A DNA stretch of 64,000 nucleotides. Origin: Poseidonibacter lekithochrous (GTDB taxonomy: Bacteria; Campylobacterota; Campylobacteria; Campylobacterales; Arcobacteraceae). Below are positions 34,400-44,914 of this stretch, one piece after another. The stretch covers positions 2,418,001 to 2,482,000 of the forward strand of contig NZ_CP054052.1 of the NCBI RefSeq assembly GCF_013283835.1, read 5' to 3'. Within the stretch, counting starts at the first letter, position 1. The number at the start of each line of letters is the position of its first letter. A program made the position numbers and the translations under genes. The notes under the pieces were generated by a model. The model ran no database searches. It had not been told where the DNA came from and saw nothing but the letters and a program-made list of their open reading frames with translations.

Positions 34400-37300
34400 T
34401 TTTTTGTTGCCTTAAATACTCCATTTGCAGTTGCACCATGTTGATCAACTTGAAAAGTTCCACCAATACTTTTTAGTGTACTTCCACCATAATATTCACC
34501 TTTTATATATCCACTTGTAGTAGCATCTGGATTATTAGCTGGTTTAAAACCACCTGTAAAAGATGAGTTTGAAATACTATCACTATTTACAGCTAAGTCA
34601 ACATTATATAAATTTGAAGTAGCTGATTTAAACTGCATATTTCCAGTCATGTTCTTAGAACCACCACCAATATCAAAATTAATTCGAACCTTATTAGTGC
34701 TATCCATTAAAATTGAATCTTGATAACCAATAGTTCCAAGAACTTTTCCATTAAACTCTAAATTCTGATTTGCTCCATTAAATAAGGCATCCATATAAGT
34801 ACTTGATGTTTTAACCCCAGCAACCCACGTAGCTAATGGATTAATAGAAACGATACCATTCCCATCATTAAATGAATTTGTTCCACTCCAATATCCCCAC
34901 GAACTATCATCATTAGAAGTTAATGGATTATCATTCTCATCATACATTACAAACTCATTAGCTTGATTATATCCACCATCAGGAACAGCGATTAAAAAAC
35001 CTTTTTCAGAAGGTGTAGGTTCTTCTACTTTTACACCAAAAATATCACTATTAATGTAATATGCTTTTTGATCATTAACATAACCACCATATCTTTTAAT
35101 TGTATTACCATTTTCATATTTAGCATCAGCAATTATATGTACTTCATTTTTAGAATTATTTGAAATAGTCATTTCAATATTTTCATGACGAGTTGTTCCT
35201 GCAGTACCTGAATTTGTTAATAATACAACGCTACCACTCATTGATCTCGATGCTTCTAAGGGTTCAACATCCATTTGAGAATCCAAAAATGATGCAGACA
35301 TGTCATCAGATATTTTTGTAGATACTGATGCAGTTTGACCATCAACTGAAGTATTCGTAATAGCATTATTTTGAGATGTTTGAGTTAAACCTTGTTCAAC
35401 GCTTCCTAAAAATTTACTACTACCAGTAGATTCTGTAATATCAACACTTGATACTGTAAATCCATTTGAATTAAAATTAAATGTATTTTCTTGAGTATTA
35501 AATATTTCCGCATCACCTGCTGTAAAATTCTTTGCACCATCTTTAAATACATCTTTTGAAAAAGTTGTAAATGATTTAGTAACAGGGTTATAATAAGCTA
35601 AAGTATTATCATTACTTAAAACTTTTGTACCATCAGTATTAACTTTTAATGTTTTAAAATTCTTATAAACATTTATTTTACTTGCGTCAAAATTATTATT
35701 AGTATCAACTCCATATGTAAAAAGTGTTTTATCACTATTACTTGAATCACTATATCCTACAAAATATTCTTGTAAATTATCAGCCTGTACTAAATATAAA
35801 GGATTTACACTATTAATATCTTCTTTAAATACACCAATTTGAGTATGACCAAGATAAGCACCAATTGCAGTTGGGATTAGAGTTTCATTTGTTTTTACAC
35901 CAGATAATTCAAATAGTTTATTATCAAGACCTAAATTACTTTCCGTTGTATCAGAAGCAACTTGCTTAGTATTTAATGCTAACATGATATTTTTTACTCT
36001 AAGGCTTGCTTGTGTCGAAGAATTTCTAGCTTTTACAGCTTCAAGAAGAGCAGTATTATAAGCTGTTTGAGCTTCGGCAGCATCACTACTAGCTTTATTC
36101 TTTTTAGTTTCTGCATTAGCTAAGTAAGTAGTAATATTTAAATCAGCAACAATTTGTTTTGTTTCTGTATATAATTGATTTGCATCATTATATGATTGTA
36201 ATGCTAAATCATATAAAGCTTGAGCTTTATTTACAGCATTTACTGCTGCTTGTGAAGCAAGAGTATTAGAAACAGCATCAATTTCTATTTTTTTTGCTTT
36301 TGTTATTGCTAATTGTGCGAGTGCTGTATGATAATCAGTATATGCTTTGTCCTTTGCCGTTAAAGACTTAGATAACTCATTATTCATTGTATTGGTAAAA
36401 GCAACTAAGTTATTATATTGAGTACTAGCATTAGCAGCTGCTGCACTTGCATGATCTGCTTTATTTTTAGCTAAATCAACTTTATCAACTGCTATTTTTG
36501 CAGAAAATGCGATTTGTACATTTTCAGTTTCTACATTATTTGCAATTAAAGAAGCGGCTGTACTATCACTTGAAGCAGTAAGAGAAGCAGTTTTTGCATC
36601 AGCAGCATCTGATTTGAATGCAAGAATATTAGTATTAGCATTAGTAGCATTAGTATTAGCACTTACTGTTTGAGCTTTTGCATCTACTAGTTTATCTTTT
36701 TCAATTAAAACATTAATTTTTGCTTCTTTTGTATTCTCTAATGAAGTTAATAAATCTGATAAATCTTCTAATAAATTAGTCTCATTAACAGCAGTTTGTG
36801 CATCTGAGACACTACTTGTCGCAGCATTATTTAATGATGCATTTTTATTATCGTAATCTGATTTTGCTAAATCATAAGCTTCTTCTGCATCATCATAGGC
36901 TTCCTTGGCACTATCATATTCAGATTGTAACTTCCCTTGTAATATTTCAATTAACTCTGCTGTAAGAACAATCGAAGTACTAGAAGTACTAAGAGTTCCA
37001 TCTTCACTTTCAGATTCATTTGGAGGAGGAGAGTTTTCTCCATTAGAAATAATTACAATATCTGAGATTTCAGATTCACCTGATTCTTCTGATTCATCTG
37101 AAGTAAATAAAGCAAGAATATTATTCATATTTGTCATTGCCAAGTGAGCACTATTTTTTGCTGTTTCTGCTGATTGCTTAGCACTTAAAGCTACTGCAAC
37201 TTTTACTGCAGTTTCATCTAAAGTAGTTTTATATTCCCCTTCAGTTACTTTTGTTTTAAAAGTTTGTGCATTGGCTAAAACTGCTGTATTACTTGATTTT

Positions 37301-40300
37301 AAATTATTTGCACTCATACTAACATTTCCAACATCATCAGCATTTACTGATTCAGAATTTGAAGCTGTATTTATAGCATTAATAGCACTTGTTAAAGATG
37401 TTCTTGTTGTTGTTAATGCCGAACTAGCAACATTTTCTTCTGCCTGAATTTCAGTAGAACTTGGTAGCGTACTGATTTTCGATAATACAATATTTTTAGC
37501 ATTAATAGCATCTGTTTTAGATACTGTAGCATTTGCATTTCCCTTATTTGCAGTATCAATATATCCTAACATATCAGAAAGTTTTCCTAAATCTTGTGCT
37601 AATGATACTGCCACTTGAGCTTGCTCTAAAGAGTTATTAGCTGAGATATTTAAATCTTCTCTTTTAGTACTTATCTCATTTTCAACAAGATTATAAGCAG
37701 TATTTGCTTCATCAAAAGCACTTTGAGCTTGAGAAATATCACTATTTAATTTTGAAATAAGTGAATTCTTTAAAGTATCAGAAACTTGTGAATCAAAATT
37801 ATCTTCATTAGTAGAAAAAGAAGCATTAAAGTCAACTAAAGCTTGTTTTGCAATATCTAAAGCTTGTTTTGAATTATCTCTATGTGTTTTAGCGCTATTT
37901 AATTTAACTGTTGCACTATCTAATGAGTTTTTATATTCATTATCAACACTATTTTTAAAACTTTCTGCACTTGCTAATAAAGTTTCATTATTAGATAAAG
38001 TTGAAGAAGCAGAAGTACTTAAAGAAGACAATTCACTTGGGGCAACACTTGAAGTTTCCGTTGCACCTACTAAAGCCGCAATAGCAGAATTAATTGCAGT
38101 ATTTGTATTTTCTAATTTAGTTTCAGTATTAATGTCTTTATTTATTAAGTCCTCATCAGTAGGTAAAGTATTAATAATTGTATTTATTTGACTTTGAAAA
38201 GTAAGTGTATTAGTTTTTTCTGAAACAGCAGTAGATTTATTATCACTTGCTAAATCCATGAATTTAATTAAGTCTAATAACTTCCCTAATACTAAAGCAT
38301 CATTTACAGCTTCTTGAGCATTTGTATAACTCTCATTTGCTTCATCATATGCATTTTTCTTATCTTCATATAATGCTTGGGCTGATGTATATGCACTTTG
38401 TGCTTCAGAATGTGCACTTTGCGCGCTATTTAAATCACTTAGTGCTTTACTTAACAATGATGTTTTTAACTCTTCTGATATTGAGCCATTATATGTACCA
38501 TTACTTTCAAATAAATCTTGAATTTCTGTATATGCATTTTGAGCATTTTGATATTGTGTCTGTGTATTTTCTAAAGCTGCACTTGCACTAGATAATGCTT
38601 CATTTGCACTATTTAATGCATTTAAATTCTCACTTGTTACTGCACTATTTTTTAATGTTGTTGATTGGTTTAATAAATCTGTATTTCCAGATGTTTGATT
38701 AAATAAATTTATTATATTTGCCAAAGCATCATCTGTTATAACATTTGTTGTTGAACTTTGTAATTGTGATACTGCTGTATTTATTGAACTATCTGTTGTA
38801 GTTTTTGCATTATCTGTATTTGTTTTTAAAGTGCTTGTTTGACTTTGTGAAATTAAACTATTAATTCCATTTTCTATACTTGTTTTTGAGCTTAATACTA
38901 TATCTTTATTTGTACTTGCATTAGTTTTACTATCACTTGATTCATCTACTTTTACTAATAAATCTTTTAGTTTTCCTAATACTAAAGCATCATTAACTGC
39001 TTCTTGAGCATTTGTATAACTCTCATTTGCTTCATCGTATGCATTTTTCTTATCTTCATATAATGCTTGGGCTGATGTATATGCACTTTGTGCTTCAGAA
39101 TGTGCACTTTGCGCGCTATTTAAATCACTTAGTGCTTTACTTAACAATGATGTTTTTAACTCTTCTGATATTGAGCCATTATATGTACCATTACTTTCAA
39201 ATAAATCTTGAATTTCTGTATATGCATTTTGAGCATTTTGATATTGTGTCTGTGTATTTTCTAAAGCTGCACTTGCACTAGATAATGCTTCATTTGCACT
39301 ATTTAATGCATTTAAATTCTCACTTGTTACTGCACTATTTTTTAATGTTGTTGATTGGTTTAATAAATCTGTATTTCCAGATGTTTGATTAAATAAATTT
39401 ATTATATTTGCCAAAGCATCATCTGTTATAACATTTGTTGTTGAACTTTGTAATTGTGATACTGCTGTATTTATTGAACTATCCGTTGTAGTTTTTGCAT
39501 TATCTGTATTTGTTTTTAATGTGCTTGTTTGGCTTTGTGAAATTAAACTATTAATTCCATTTTCTATACTTGTTTTTGAGCTTAATACTGTATCTTTATT
39601 TGTACTTGCATTTGTTTTACTATCACTTGATTCATCTACTTTTACTAATAAATCTTTTAGTTTCCCTAATACTAAAGCATCATTAACTGCTTCTTGAGCA
39701 TTTGCATAACTCTCATTTGCGTCATCGTATGCGTTTTGTTTATCATTATATAATGCTTGGGCACTTGTATATGCACTTTGTGCTTCAGAATGTGCACTTT
39801 GTGCGCTATTTAAATCACTTAGCGCTTTACTTAGTAATGATGTTTTTAACTCTTCTGATATTGAGCCATTATATGTACCATTACTTTCAAATAAACCTTG
39901 AATTTCTGTATATGCATTTTGAGCATTTTGATATTGTATTTGTGTATTTTGTACTGCTACATTTGCACTATCTAATACTGTTTTTGCACTATTTAATGCA
40001 TTTAAATTCTCACTTGTTACTACATCACTTTTTAATGCTGTTGATTCATTTAATAAATCTGTATTTCCAGATGTTTGATTAAATAAATTTATTATATTTG
40101 CCAAAGCATCATCTGTTATAACATTTGTTGTTGAACTTTGTAATTGTGATACTGCTGTATTTATTGAACTATCTGTTGTAGTTTTTGCATTATCTGTATT
40201 TGTTTTTAATGTGCTTGTTTGGCTTTGTGAAATTAAACTATTAATTCCATTTTCTATACTTGTTTTTGAGTTTAATACTGTATCTTTATTTGTACTTGCA

Positions 40301-43300
40301 TTTGTTTTACTATCACTTGATTCATCTACTTTTACTAATAAATCTTTTAGTTTCCCTAATACCAATGCATCATTTACTGCTTCTTGTGCATTTGTATAAC
40401 TCTCATTTGCTTCATTGTATGCGTTATTCTTATCATTATATAATGCTTCAGCACTTGCATGTGCCGTTTGTGCTTCTACATGTGCACTTTGTGCGCTATT
40501 TAAATCACTTAGCGCTTTACTTAACAATGATGTTTTTAAGTCTTCTGATATTGTTCCTGAGTATGTACCATTGGTTTTAAATAAACCTTGAATTTCTGTA
40601 TATGCATTTTGAGCATTTTGATATTGTGTCTGTGTATTTTGTAAAGCTGCACTTGCACTAGCTAATGCTGTTTTTGCACTAGTTAATGCATTTAAATTCT
40701 CACTTGTTACTGCACTATTTTTTAATGTTGTTGATTGGTTTAATAAATCTGTATTTCCAGATGTTTGATTAAATAAATTTATTATATTTGCCAAAGCATC
40801 ATCTGTTATAACATTTGTTGTTGAACTTTGTAATTGTGATACTGCTGTATTTATTGAACTATCCGTTGTAGTTTTTGCATTATCTGTATTTGTTTTTAAT
40901 GTGCTTGTTTGGCTTTGTGAAATTAAACTATTAATTCCATTTTCTATACTTGTTTTTGAGCTTAATACTGTATCTTTATTTGTACTTGCATTAGTTTTAC
41001 TATCACTTGATTCATCTACTTTTACTAATAAATCTTTTAGTTTTCCTAATACTAAAGCATCATTAACTGCTTCTTGTGCATTTGTATAACTCTCATTTGC
41101 TTCATTGTATGCATTATTTTTATCATTGTATAATGCTTGGGCACTTGCATGTGCTGTTTTGGCTTGAGTATATGCATCATTAGCTAAATTATAATTATCA
41201 GTAACTTCTTGTGTTAATTTAGTTTCTAACTCAGAAATCTCACTATTTGATTCTAGTGTTTTTGCTAAAGCAAGAGCTGTTTCTAAAGATGTTTTATTAT
41301 CTAAAGCTTTTTCATATTCTGATTTACTATTATCTAATGCAATTGTTGCTTTATCAAGCTCTGTTTTTGCACTAGTTAATGCAGCTAAATTATCACTTGT
41401 TACAATATCACTTTTTAATACTGTTGATTCATTTAATAAATCCGTATTTCCTGATGTTTGATTAAATAAACTTATAATATTTGCCAAAGCATCATCTGTA
41501 ATTTTATTATCAGTTGAACTTTGTAATTGTAATACAGCAGTAATTATTGAGCTATTTGTTGTATCTTTTGCACTTGCAGTACTTGTTTTTAATGAACTTG
41601 TTTGACTTTGAGAACTTAAAATATTAATGTCACTTGTAATTTTATTATTAGAAGTTGATACTTCATCTTTATAAGTAATTACATTTTTTTGTGAACTTTT
41701 AATAATCTCTAAAGAGTCTTTTATTTTTACAATTTCAAAATTTAATTTTGCTTGATTTAAACCTTTTAAAGCATTACTATAACTAGTCTCAATATCATCC
41801 AATGCCTTTATTTTATTTTCGTACAAATTATTAGCTATTGTATAAGCGTCATTTACACTATCATATGCAGCCTGAGCTTCATCTACATTTGTTTGAATAT
41901 TAGAAATAAAGTTACTGTTAATACCTGCACTATTTGCATCAATTAAAGCTTGTTTTGCCAAGTCTAATTGTATTTCACTTTTATCTAATAACTCTTTTGC
42001 TAAATCAACTTTTATTTTTGCAGAAGATAAAGCTTCATTATTCGCATTTACATCTTGTGAATTTCTGAATGAATTAATATCGTTAAACTTTATTTGTGCA
42101 TCATTTTTAAGTTCTTCAGCTTTTTCATAAGCTGTTTTTTCTACTTCATTTTGACTTGAAGTAGTAGATAATGTTTGAACAGAACTTGCAGAGAAAAAAC
42201 TAAAAGAAAAGAAAGATTGTGTAGATTGACTTGAAGATTCAGATAAACCTAAATCATCCTTTAGATTATTTACGGCTGTAGTAACCTCTGTATTTGCTGT
42301 TTCCAAAGTTTGTGTTGCATTAGATTGAAATGTAGTTACAGATTCTGTACTTGGTAAGTCCTTCAATGTTTCTTGTGTTTGTGTTTGTGTTTGTGTAATT
42401 TCTGTTTTAATTGTATTAATAGTAGCTGTCGCTGTTTTTACTTCTTCTGTTTTTTTAACAAATACAGCTTGTTCTTCTGCTTGTTTTTGCGCTGCAATTT
42501 TTGCAGCTTCTTCCTCTGTTGACTCAACATCTGTATTTAGAGCTTCTTCTGTTTTTAAAGTATTTGAAGAAATGCTATTTTCATCATCAGGAGTATCACT
42601 GTTATCTGAATTGTCATTTTGAGTTTCACTATTTTCGCTATTTTCTGTTGATTCTGAGTTTTCAGTTTCAGTAGATTCTTCACTATTTTCTGATTCATCA
42701 TCACTTGATGAATTTTCATTAGTTTCACCTTCATCAGATGAAGAAGACTCTTCTTCCTCAGTATTACTGTTCTCAGAAGATGCTTCATCTAAGGGTTCCA
42801 AAGATTCTTCTAAACTATTTAAATCATTATTAGTAATATTTTCAGCTTTTGAAGGAGCTTTATTTTCTTCTACTTTTGTTAATTCATTTGCATCAACTTC
42901 TACAGTGATTCCAGCAGATTCAACACTAATTCCACCTTGTGTACAAGCAATAACACTTTGATTTCCTAAAATAATAGTACCTCTAATTCCAATAGATGCA
43001 CTTTTTGTTCTTAGTTTAAATTTTTCTCTATTAATTTTTCCTATTTTTCCGGTGATTGTTTTAAAAGCACCCTTAAAAAAGTTAAGATCTGTTTTTGAAT
43101 TTTTAGGATTTTTTTTGTCATATAAGTAAGTATTAATATCTAATGCAGAGTTTTTACCAATAGTAACAATTGTATTATCTTTAAATATTAATTGTACTTT
43201 AGCATTTTTTTTAGTACGAATAATGTCTTTTTCAAATAATGGAATACCAATTTTAACTACAATATTTTTGTTTCCACGCTCAATTTTTGCATCTCCTACT

Positions 43301-43371
43301 ACAGCAGATACCTTACCAATACTTGCGAACACTGAAGAGAAAAAGAGTAAGAATAATAATAAATACTTCAT
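34396..43371 (-). CDS. giant FecR-domain, coiled-coil repeat surface protein with C-terminal TbpB-like barrel
   Basis: 2,991 residues. Signal peptide to A16; FecR domain about 18-150 (VVGDAKIERGNK, LFEKDIIRTKKNAKV, SIGIRGTIILGNQ); an acidic S/E/N-rich stretch about 175-285; a very long Ala/Asn/Ser-rich coiled-coil-like region about 290-2460 including four 230-residue repeats (778-1697); a globular C-terminal region from about 2470 with SSWGYW near 2823; and a final TbpB-like barrel with GEYYGGSTLKSIGGTF at 2958-2973 and terminal NGVFKATKK. The last motif is that of Slam substrates (TbpB/fHbp GxFYGxxAxExGGxF). Not a lipoprotein. GAGG lies five bases before the ATG. It is most likely a secreted or surface-displayed fibre/adhesin. 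Confidence 0.8.
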   Translation of the reverse strand: MKYLLLFLLFFSSVFASIGKVSAVVGDAKIERGNKNIVVKIGIPLFEKDIIRTKKNAKVQLIFKDNTIVTIGKNSALDINTYLYDKKNPKNSKTDLNFFKGAFKTITGKIGKINREKFKLRTKSASIGIRGTIILGNQSVIACTQGGISVESAGITVEVDANELTKVEENKAPSKAENITNNDLNSLEESLEPLDEASSENSNTEEEESSSSDEGETNENSSSDDESENSEESTETENSESTENSENSETQNDNSDNSDTPDDENSISSNTLKTEEALNTDVESTEEEAAKIAAQKQAEEQAVFVKKTEEVKTATATINTIKTEITQTQTQTQETLKDLPSTESVTTFQSNATQTLETANTEVTTAVNNLKDDLGLSESSSQSTQSFFSFSFFSASSVQTLSTTSSQNEVEKTAYEKAEELKNDAQIKFNDINSFRNSQDVNANNEALSSAKIKVDLAKELLDKSEIQLDLAKQALIDANSAGINSNFISNIQTNVDEAQAAYDSVNDAYTIANNLYENKIKALDDIETSYSNALKGLNQAKLNFEIVKIKDSLEIIKSSQKNVITYKDEVSTSNNKITSDINILSSQSQTSSLKTSTASAKDTTNSSIITAVLQLQSSTDNKITDDALANIISLFNQTSGNTDLLNESTVLKSDIVTSDNLAALTSAKTELDKATIALDNSKSEYEKALDNKTSLETALALAKTLESNSEISELETKLTQEVTDNYNLANDAYTQAKTAHASAQALYNDKNNAYNEANESYTNAQEAVNDALVLGKLKDLLVKVDESSDSKTNASTNKDTVLSSKTSIENGINSLISQSQTSTLKTNTDNAKTTTDSSINTAVSQLQSSTTNVITDDALANIINLFNQTSGNTDLLNQSTTLKNSAVTSENLNALTSAKTALASASAALQNTQTQYQNAQNAYTEIQGLFKTNGTYSGTISEDLKTSLLSKALSDLNSAQSAHVEAQTAHASAEALYNDKNNAYNEANESYTNAQEAVNDALVLGKLKDLLVKVDESSDSKTNASTNKDTVLNSKTSIENGINSLISQSQTSTLKTNTDNAKTTTDSSINTAVSQLQSSTTNVITDDALANIINLFNQTSGNTDLLNESTALKSDVVTSENLNALNSAKTVLDSANVAVQNTQIQYQNAQNAYTEIQGLFESNGTYNGSISEELKTSLLSKALSDLNSAQSAHSEAQSAYTSAQALYNDKQNAYDDANESYANAQEAVNDALVLGKLKDLLVKVDESSDSKTNASTNKDTVLSSKTSIENGINSLISQSQTSTLKTNTDNAKTTTDSSINTAVSQLQSSTTNVITDDALANIINLFNQTSGNTDLLNQSTTLKNSAVTSENLNALNSANEALSSASAALENTQTQYQNAQNAYTEIQDLFESNGTYNGSISEELKTSLLSKALSDLNSAQSAHSEAQSAYTSAQALYEDKKNAYDEANESYTNAQEAVNDALVLGKLKDLLVKVDESSDSKTNASTNKDIVLSSKTSIENGINSLISQSQTSTLKTNTDNAKTTTDSSINTAVSQLQSSTTNVITDDALANIINLFNQTSGNTDLLNQSTTLKNSAVTSENLNALNSANEALSSASAALENTQTQYQNAQNAYTEIQDLFESNGTYNGSISEELKTSLLSKALSDLNSAQSAHSEAQSAYTSAQALYEDKKNAYDEANESYTNAQEAVNDALVLGKLLDLIKFMDLASDNKSTAVSEKTNTLTFQSQINTIINTLPTDEDLINKDINTETKLENTNTAINSAIAALVGATETSSVAPSELSSLSTSASSTLSNNETLLASAESFKNSVDNEYKNSLDSATVKLNSAKTHRDNSKQALDIAKQALVDFNASFSTNEDNFDSQVSDTLKNSLISKLNSDISQAQSAFDEANTAYNLVENEISTKREDLNISANNSLEQAQVAVSLAQDLGKLSDMLGYIDTANKGNANATVSKTDAINAKNIVLSKISTLPSSTEIQAEENVASSALTTTRTSLTSAINAINTASNSESVNADDVGNVSMSANNLKSSNTAVLANAQTFKTKVTEGEYKTTLDETAVKVAVALSAKQSAETAKNSAHLAMTNMNNILALFTSDESEESGESEISDIVIISNGENSPPPNESESEDGTLSTSSTSIVLTAELIEILQGKLQSEYDSAKEAYDDAEEAYDLAKSDYDNKNASLNNAATSSVSDAQTAVNETNLLEDLSDLLTSLENTKEAKINVLIEKDKLVDAKAQTVSANTNATNANTNILAFKSDAADAKTASLTASSDSTAASLIANNVETENVQIAFSAKIAVDKVDLAKNKADHASAAAANASTQYNNLVAFTNTMNNELSKSLTAKDKAYTDYHTALAQLAITKAKKIEIDAVSNTLASQAAVNAVNKAQALYDLALQSYNDANQLYTETKQIVADLNITTYLANAETKKNKASSDAAEAQTAYNTALLEAVKARNSSTQASLRVKNIMLALNTKQVASDTTESNLGLDNKLFELSGVKTNETLIPTAIGAYLGHTQIGVFKEDINSVNPLYLVQADNLQEYFVGYSDSSNSDKTLFTYGVDTNNNFDASKINVYKNFKTLKVNTDGTKVLSNDNTLAYYNPVTKSFTTFSKDVFKDGAKNFTAGDAEIFNTQENTFNFNSNGFTVSSVDITESTGSSKFLGSVEQGLTQTSQNNAITNTSVDGQTASVSTKISDDMSASFLDSQMDVEPLEASRSMSGSVVLLTNSGTAGTTRHENIEMTISNNSKNEVHIIADAKYENGNTIKRYGGYVNDQKAYYINSDIFGVKVEEPTPSEKGFLIAVPDGGYNQANEFVMYDENDNPLTSNDDSSWGYWSGTNSFNDGNGIVSINPLATWVAGVKTSSTYMDALFNGANQNLEFNGKVLGTIGYQDSILMDSTNKVRINFDIGGGSKNMTGNMQFKSATSNLYNVDLAVNSDSISNSSFTGGFKPANNPDATTSGYIKGEYYGGSTLKSIGGTFQVDQHGATANGVFKATKK
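38281..41040 (-). repeat. four tandem 690-bp coding repeats inside the giant protein gene
   Basis: Units at 38281-38970, 38971-39660, 39661-40350 and 40351-41040 start at exactly 690-base intervals at a TTTCCTAATAC(T/C)AA(A/T)GCATC-like segment (LVLGKL in protein). The first two are almost identical; the other two differ by scattered substitutions, mainly in the TSENLNAL...SAQ and YNDKxNAY parts. Each unit encodes 230 residues (LGKLKDLLVKVDESSDSK... to ...NAQEAVNDALV). Diverged relatives of the unit lie on both sides. The exact in-frame period suggests recent unequal crossing-over. Confidence 0.92.
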
Positions 43372-43483
43372 AGGAACCTCGTAAGAATATTTTAAATATC
43401 AAAATCTAATTTATAGATAACAATATTTTTTATTTAATTTTTTATATAACGGATAATATAACATAATTATGCTTTTTATTTAA

Positions 43484-43501
43484 TATAGCAAAATTGCTAT
43501 A
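43484..43501. promoter_or_regulatory. 18-bp palindrome upstream of the giant protein gene
   Basis: TATAGCAA-AA-TTGCTATA, perfect 8-base arms with a 2-base centre, 113 bases before the ATG at 43371. The 187-base region 43372-43558 is AT-rich and is the only sizeable gap inside the client/secretor locus, so it may hold a second promoter with this dyad as an operator, or a transcript stem. A TTGACA at 43525-43530 has no good -10 at 16-18 bases. Confidence 0.35.
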
Positions 43502-43558
43502 CTAAAGATTTTATCGAAAGAAAGTGTCAAGAATATGACAGAATAGTTATTTATTAAT

Positions 43559-44914
43559 TTATTTTAAGTTTAAATTCCAAATAAGATTGGCTTTTATTGT
43601 ATATTTATCATATTCTGAGGAGATATGATTTGAATCTTTTTTTGTGTAATTTGCTCCAATGTTGATAAGAGATTGATTATTAATAGGTTTAAGTATCGAC
43701 ATAGAAAAATCAGATTTTTTATCTTTTCTTTTTGTTTGAAAGTTAACATCTGTATCATCATAATCAAGTTGTTTATAACTAATTGCTGTCTGAAGTAAAT
43801 AATCTTCTATTATTTCATATGAATTATTTATATAAGTATTGAAATATTTATGTTCAACATCTGTTCTTTGATTTCTTAACTTATACTCTTTTCCTAAATT
43901 TAGACCAATTGTAAATAATCCAAATTTATTTGTTAAATATTTTAAAGAGTTTTGCCATTCAAGAAGATTAACATCACGTTCTTTTTCTCTTACAAAAGTA
44001 ACTCTACCTGCTTTAAGCCCCGTAGAATAAAGCATTTTATCATTTAATGCTCTTGTATAGTTTGGATTTAAATATACATTATTTTGATAAGATTCATGAC
44101 CTAAATTAACCTTATCAAATAAAAGAGGTAATGCAATTTTATAATCTTTATATAAATATGTAGGAGAAGTACTTAAAGATAAAGCATGAATATCTTTCTC
44201 TTTATGATCACTATATTTCATTAAAAGAGCAGTAACAGAACTATTCAAAATAAAATTATCACTATATTTATATGTATGATTTAATTGTCCAACAACTTGA
44301 TATATTGAAGTTGATTCTTCTTTATCATTATTAGTAACTAAAACTGTACTATCAACAGTAGGATTATATATATTAAAAGATCCAGTAGCAGGTGTTGAAT
44401 TTAAATTTGAATCATACAATATTCCCGTAATAAGTGTAGCTTTTAAAAAACTCTTTTTTTGTATTGATTTAATATATTCAATTTTTGCATTTACTATTTT
44501 TTTTACTTTTACAGGAACCTTTTCATTTTTCAGAACTTCATTAAATTCACTTAAAGATTGAGTATATAATTTCATCTTAAAATAAGTTTGAGCCATTTCT
44601 AACCTAGCTCTTGAATTATTTGGTTCTGCTATTAAAATTCTATCATAGGCACTTAAAGCAAATTCATATTTACCTAATTCATAAGCACTTCTACCTAAAT
44701 AGAAATTTATCAAGATATCCTGCATGTTATTATAAAAAAGTGTATTGAACTGTAAATATGATTTTTCATAATTTTTAGCTCTAAAATTATTTAATGCTTT
44801 ATTATATAAATTTTTTGAACCAGAAACATAAACTTTATTTTTATTAATTTCATTAGCATTTAAAGATAATGAAATTAAACCAATCAAACAAAATAGAACT
44901 GTAAATTTTCTCAT
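43559..44914 (-). CDS. Slam/DUF560 outer-membrane secretor, partner of the 953-residue FecR protein
   Basis: 451 residues and a close paralogue of the Slam-like protein at 33050. Signal peptide to about A20; TPR region with LINFYLGRSAYELGKYEFALSAYDRIL and ARLEMAQTYFKMKLYTQSLSEF; linker PVKVKKIVNAKIEYI; barrel from YDSNLNSTP, with RKDKKSDFSMSILKPI and SNHISSEYDKYTIKANLIW near the end. Its ATG overlaps the client stop by four bases (ATGA). N-terminal TPRs in this family face the periplasm and select the client. Two linked paralogues with two clients suggest dedicated pairs. Confidence 0.84.
   Translation of the reverse strand: MRKFTVLFCLIGLISLSLNANEINKNKVYVSGSKNLYNKALNNFRAKNYEKSYLQFNTLFYNNMQDILINFYLGRSAYELGKYEFALSAYDRILIAEPNNSRARLEMAQTYFKMKLYTQSLSEFNEVLKNEKVPVKVKKIVNAKIEYIKSIQKKSFLKATLITGILYDSNLNSTPATGSFNIYNPTVDSTVLVTNNDKEESTSIYQVVGQLNHTYKYSDNFILNSSVTALLMKYSDHKEKDIHALSLSTSPTYLYKDYKIALPLLFDKVNLGHESYQNNVYLNPNYTRALNDKMLYSTGLKAGRVTFVREKERDVNLLEWQNSLKYLTNKFGLFTIGLNLGKEYKLRNQRTDVEHKYFNTYINNSYEIIEDYLLQTAISYKQLDYDDTDVNFQTKRKDKKSDFSMSILKPINNQSLINIGANYTKKDSNHISSEYDKYTIKANLIWNLNLK

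Noticed and set aside
38281-41040. CRISPR array or satellite
   Set aside because: Period of 690 bases, fully in frame within one long ORF and without spacers; protein-coding repeats.
38322-41089. Plus-strand open frames opposite the repeat region of the giant gene
   Set aside because: They recur every 690 bases as mirror images of the repeats, have odd His/Leu/Tyr-rich composition and no ribosome sites; shadows of the real gene.
43525-43530. TTGACA as -35 box for the giant gene
   Set aside because: No acceptable -10 at 16-18 bases; campylobacterial promoters seldom use a -35.
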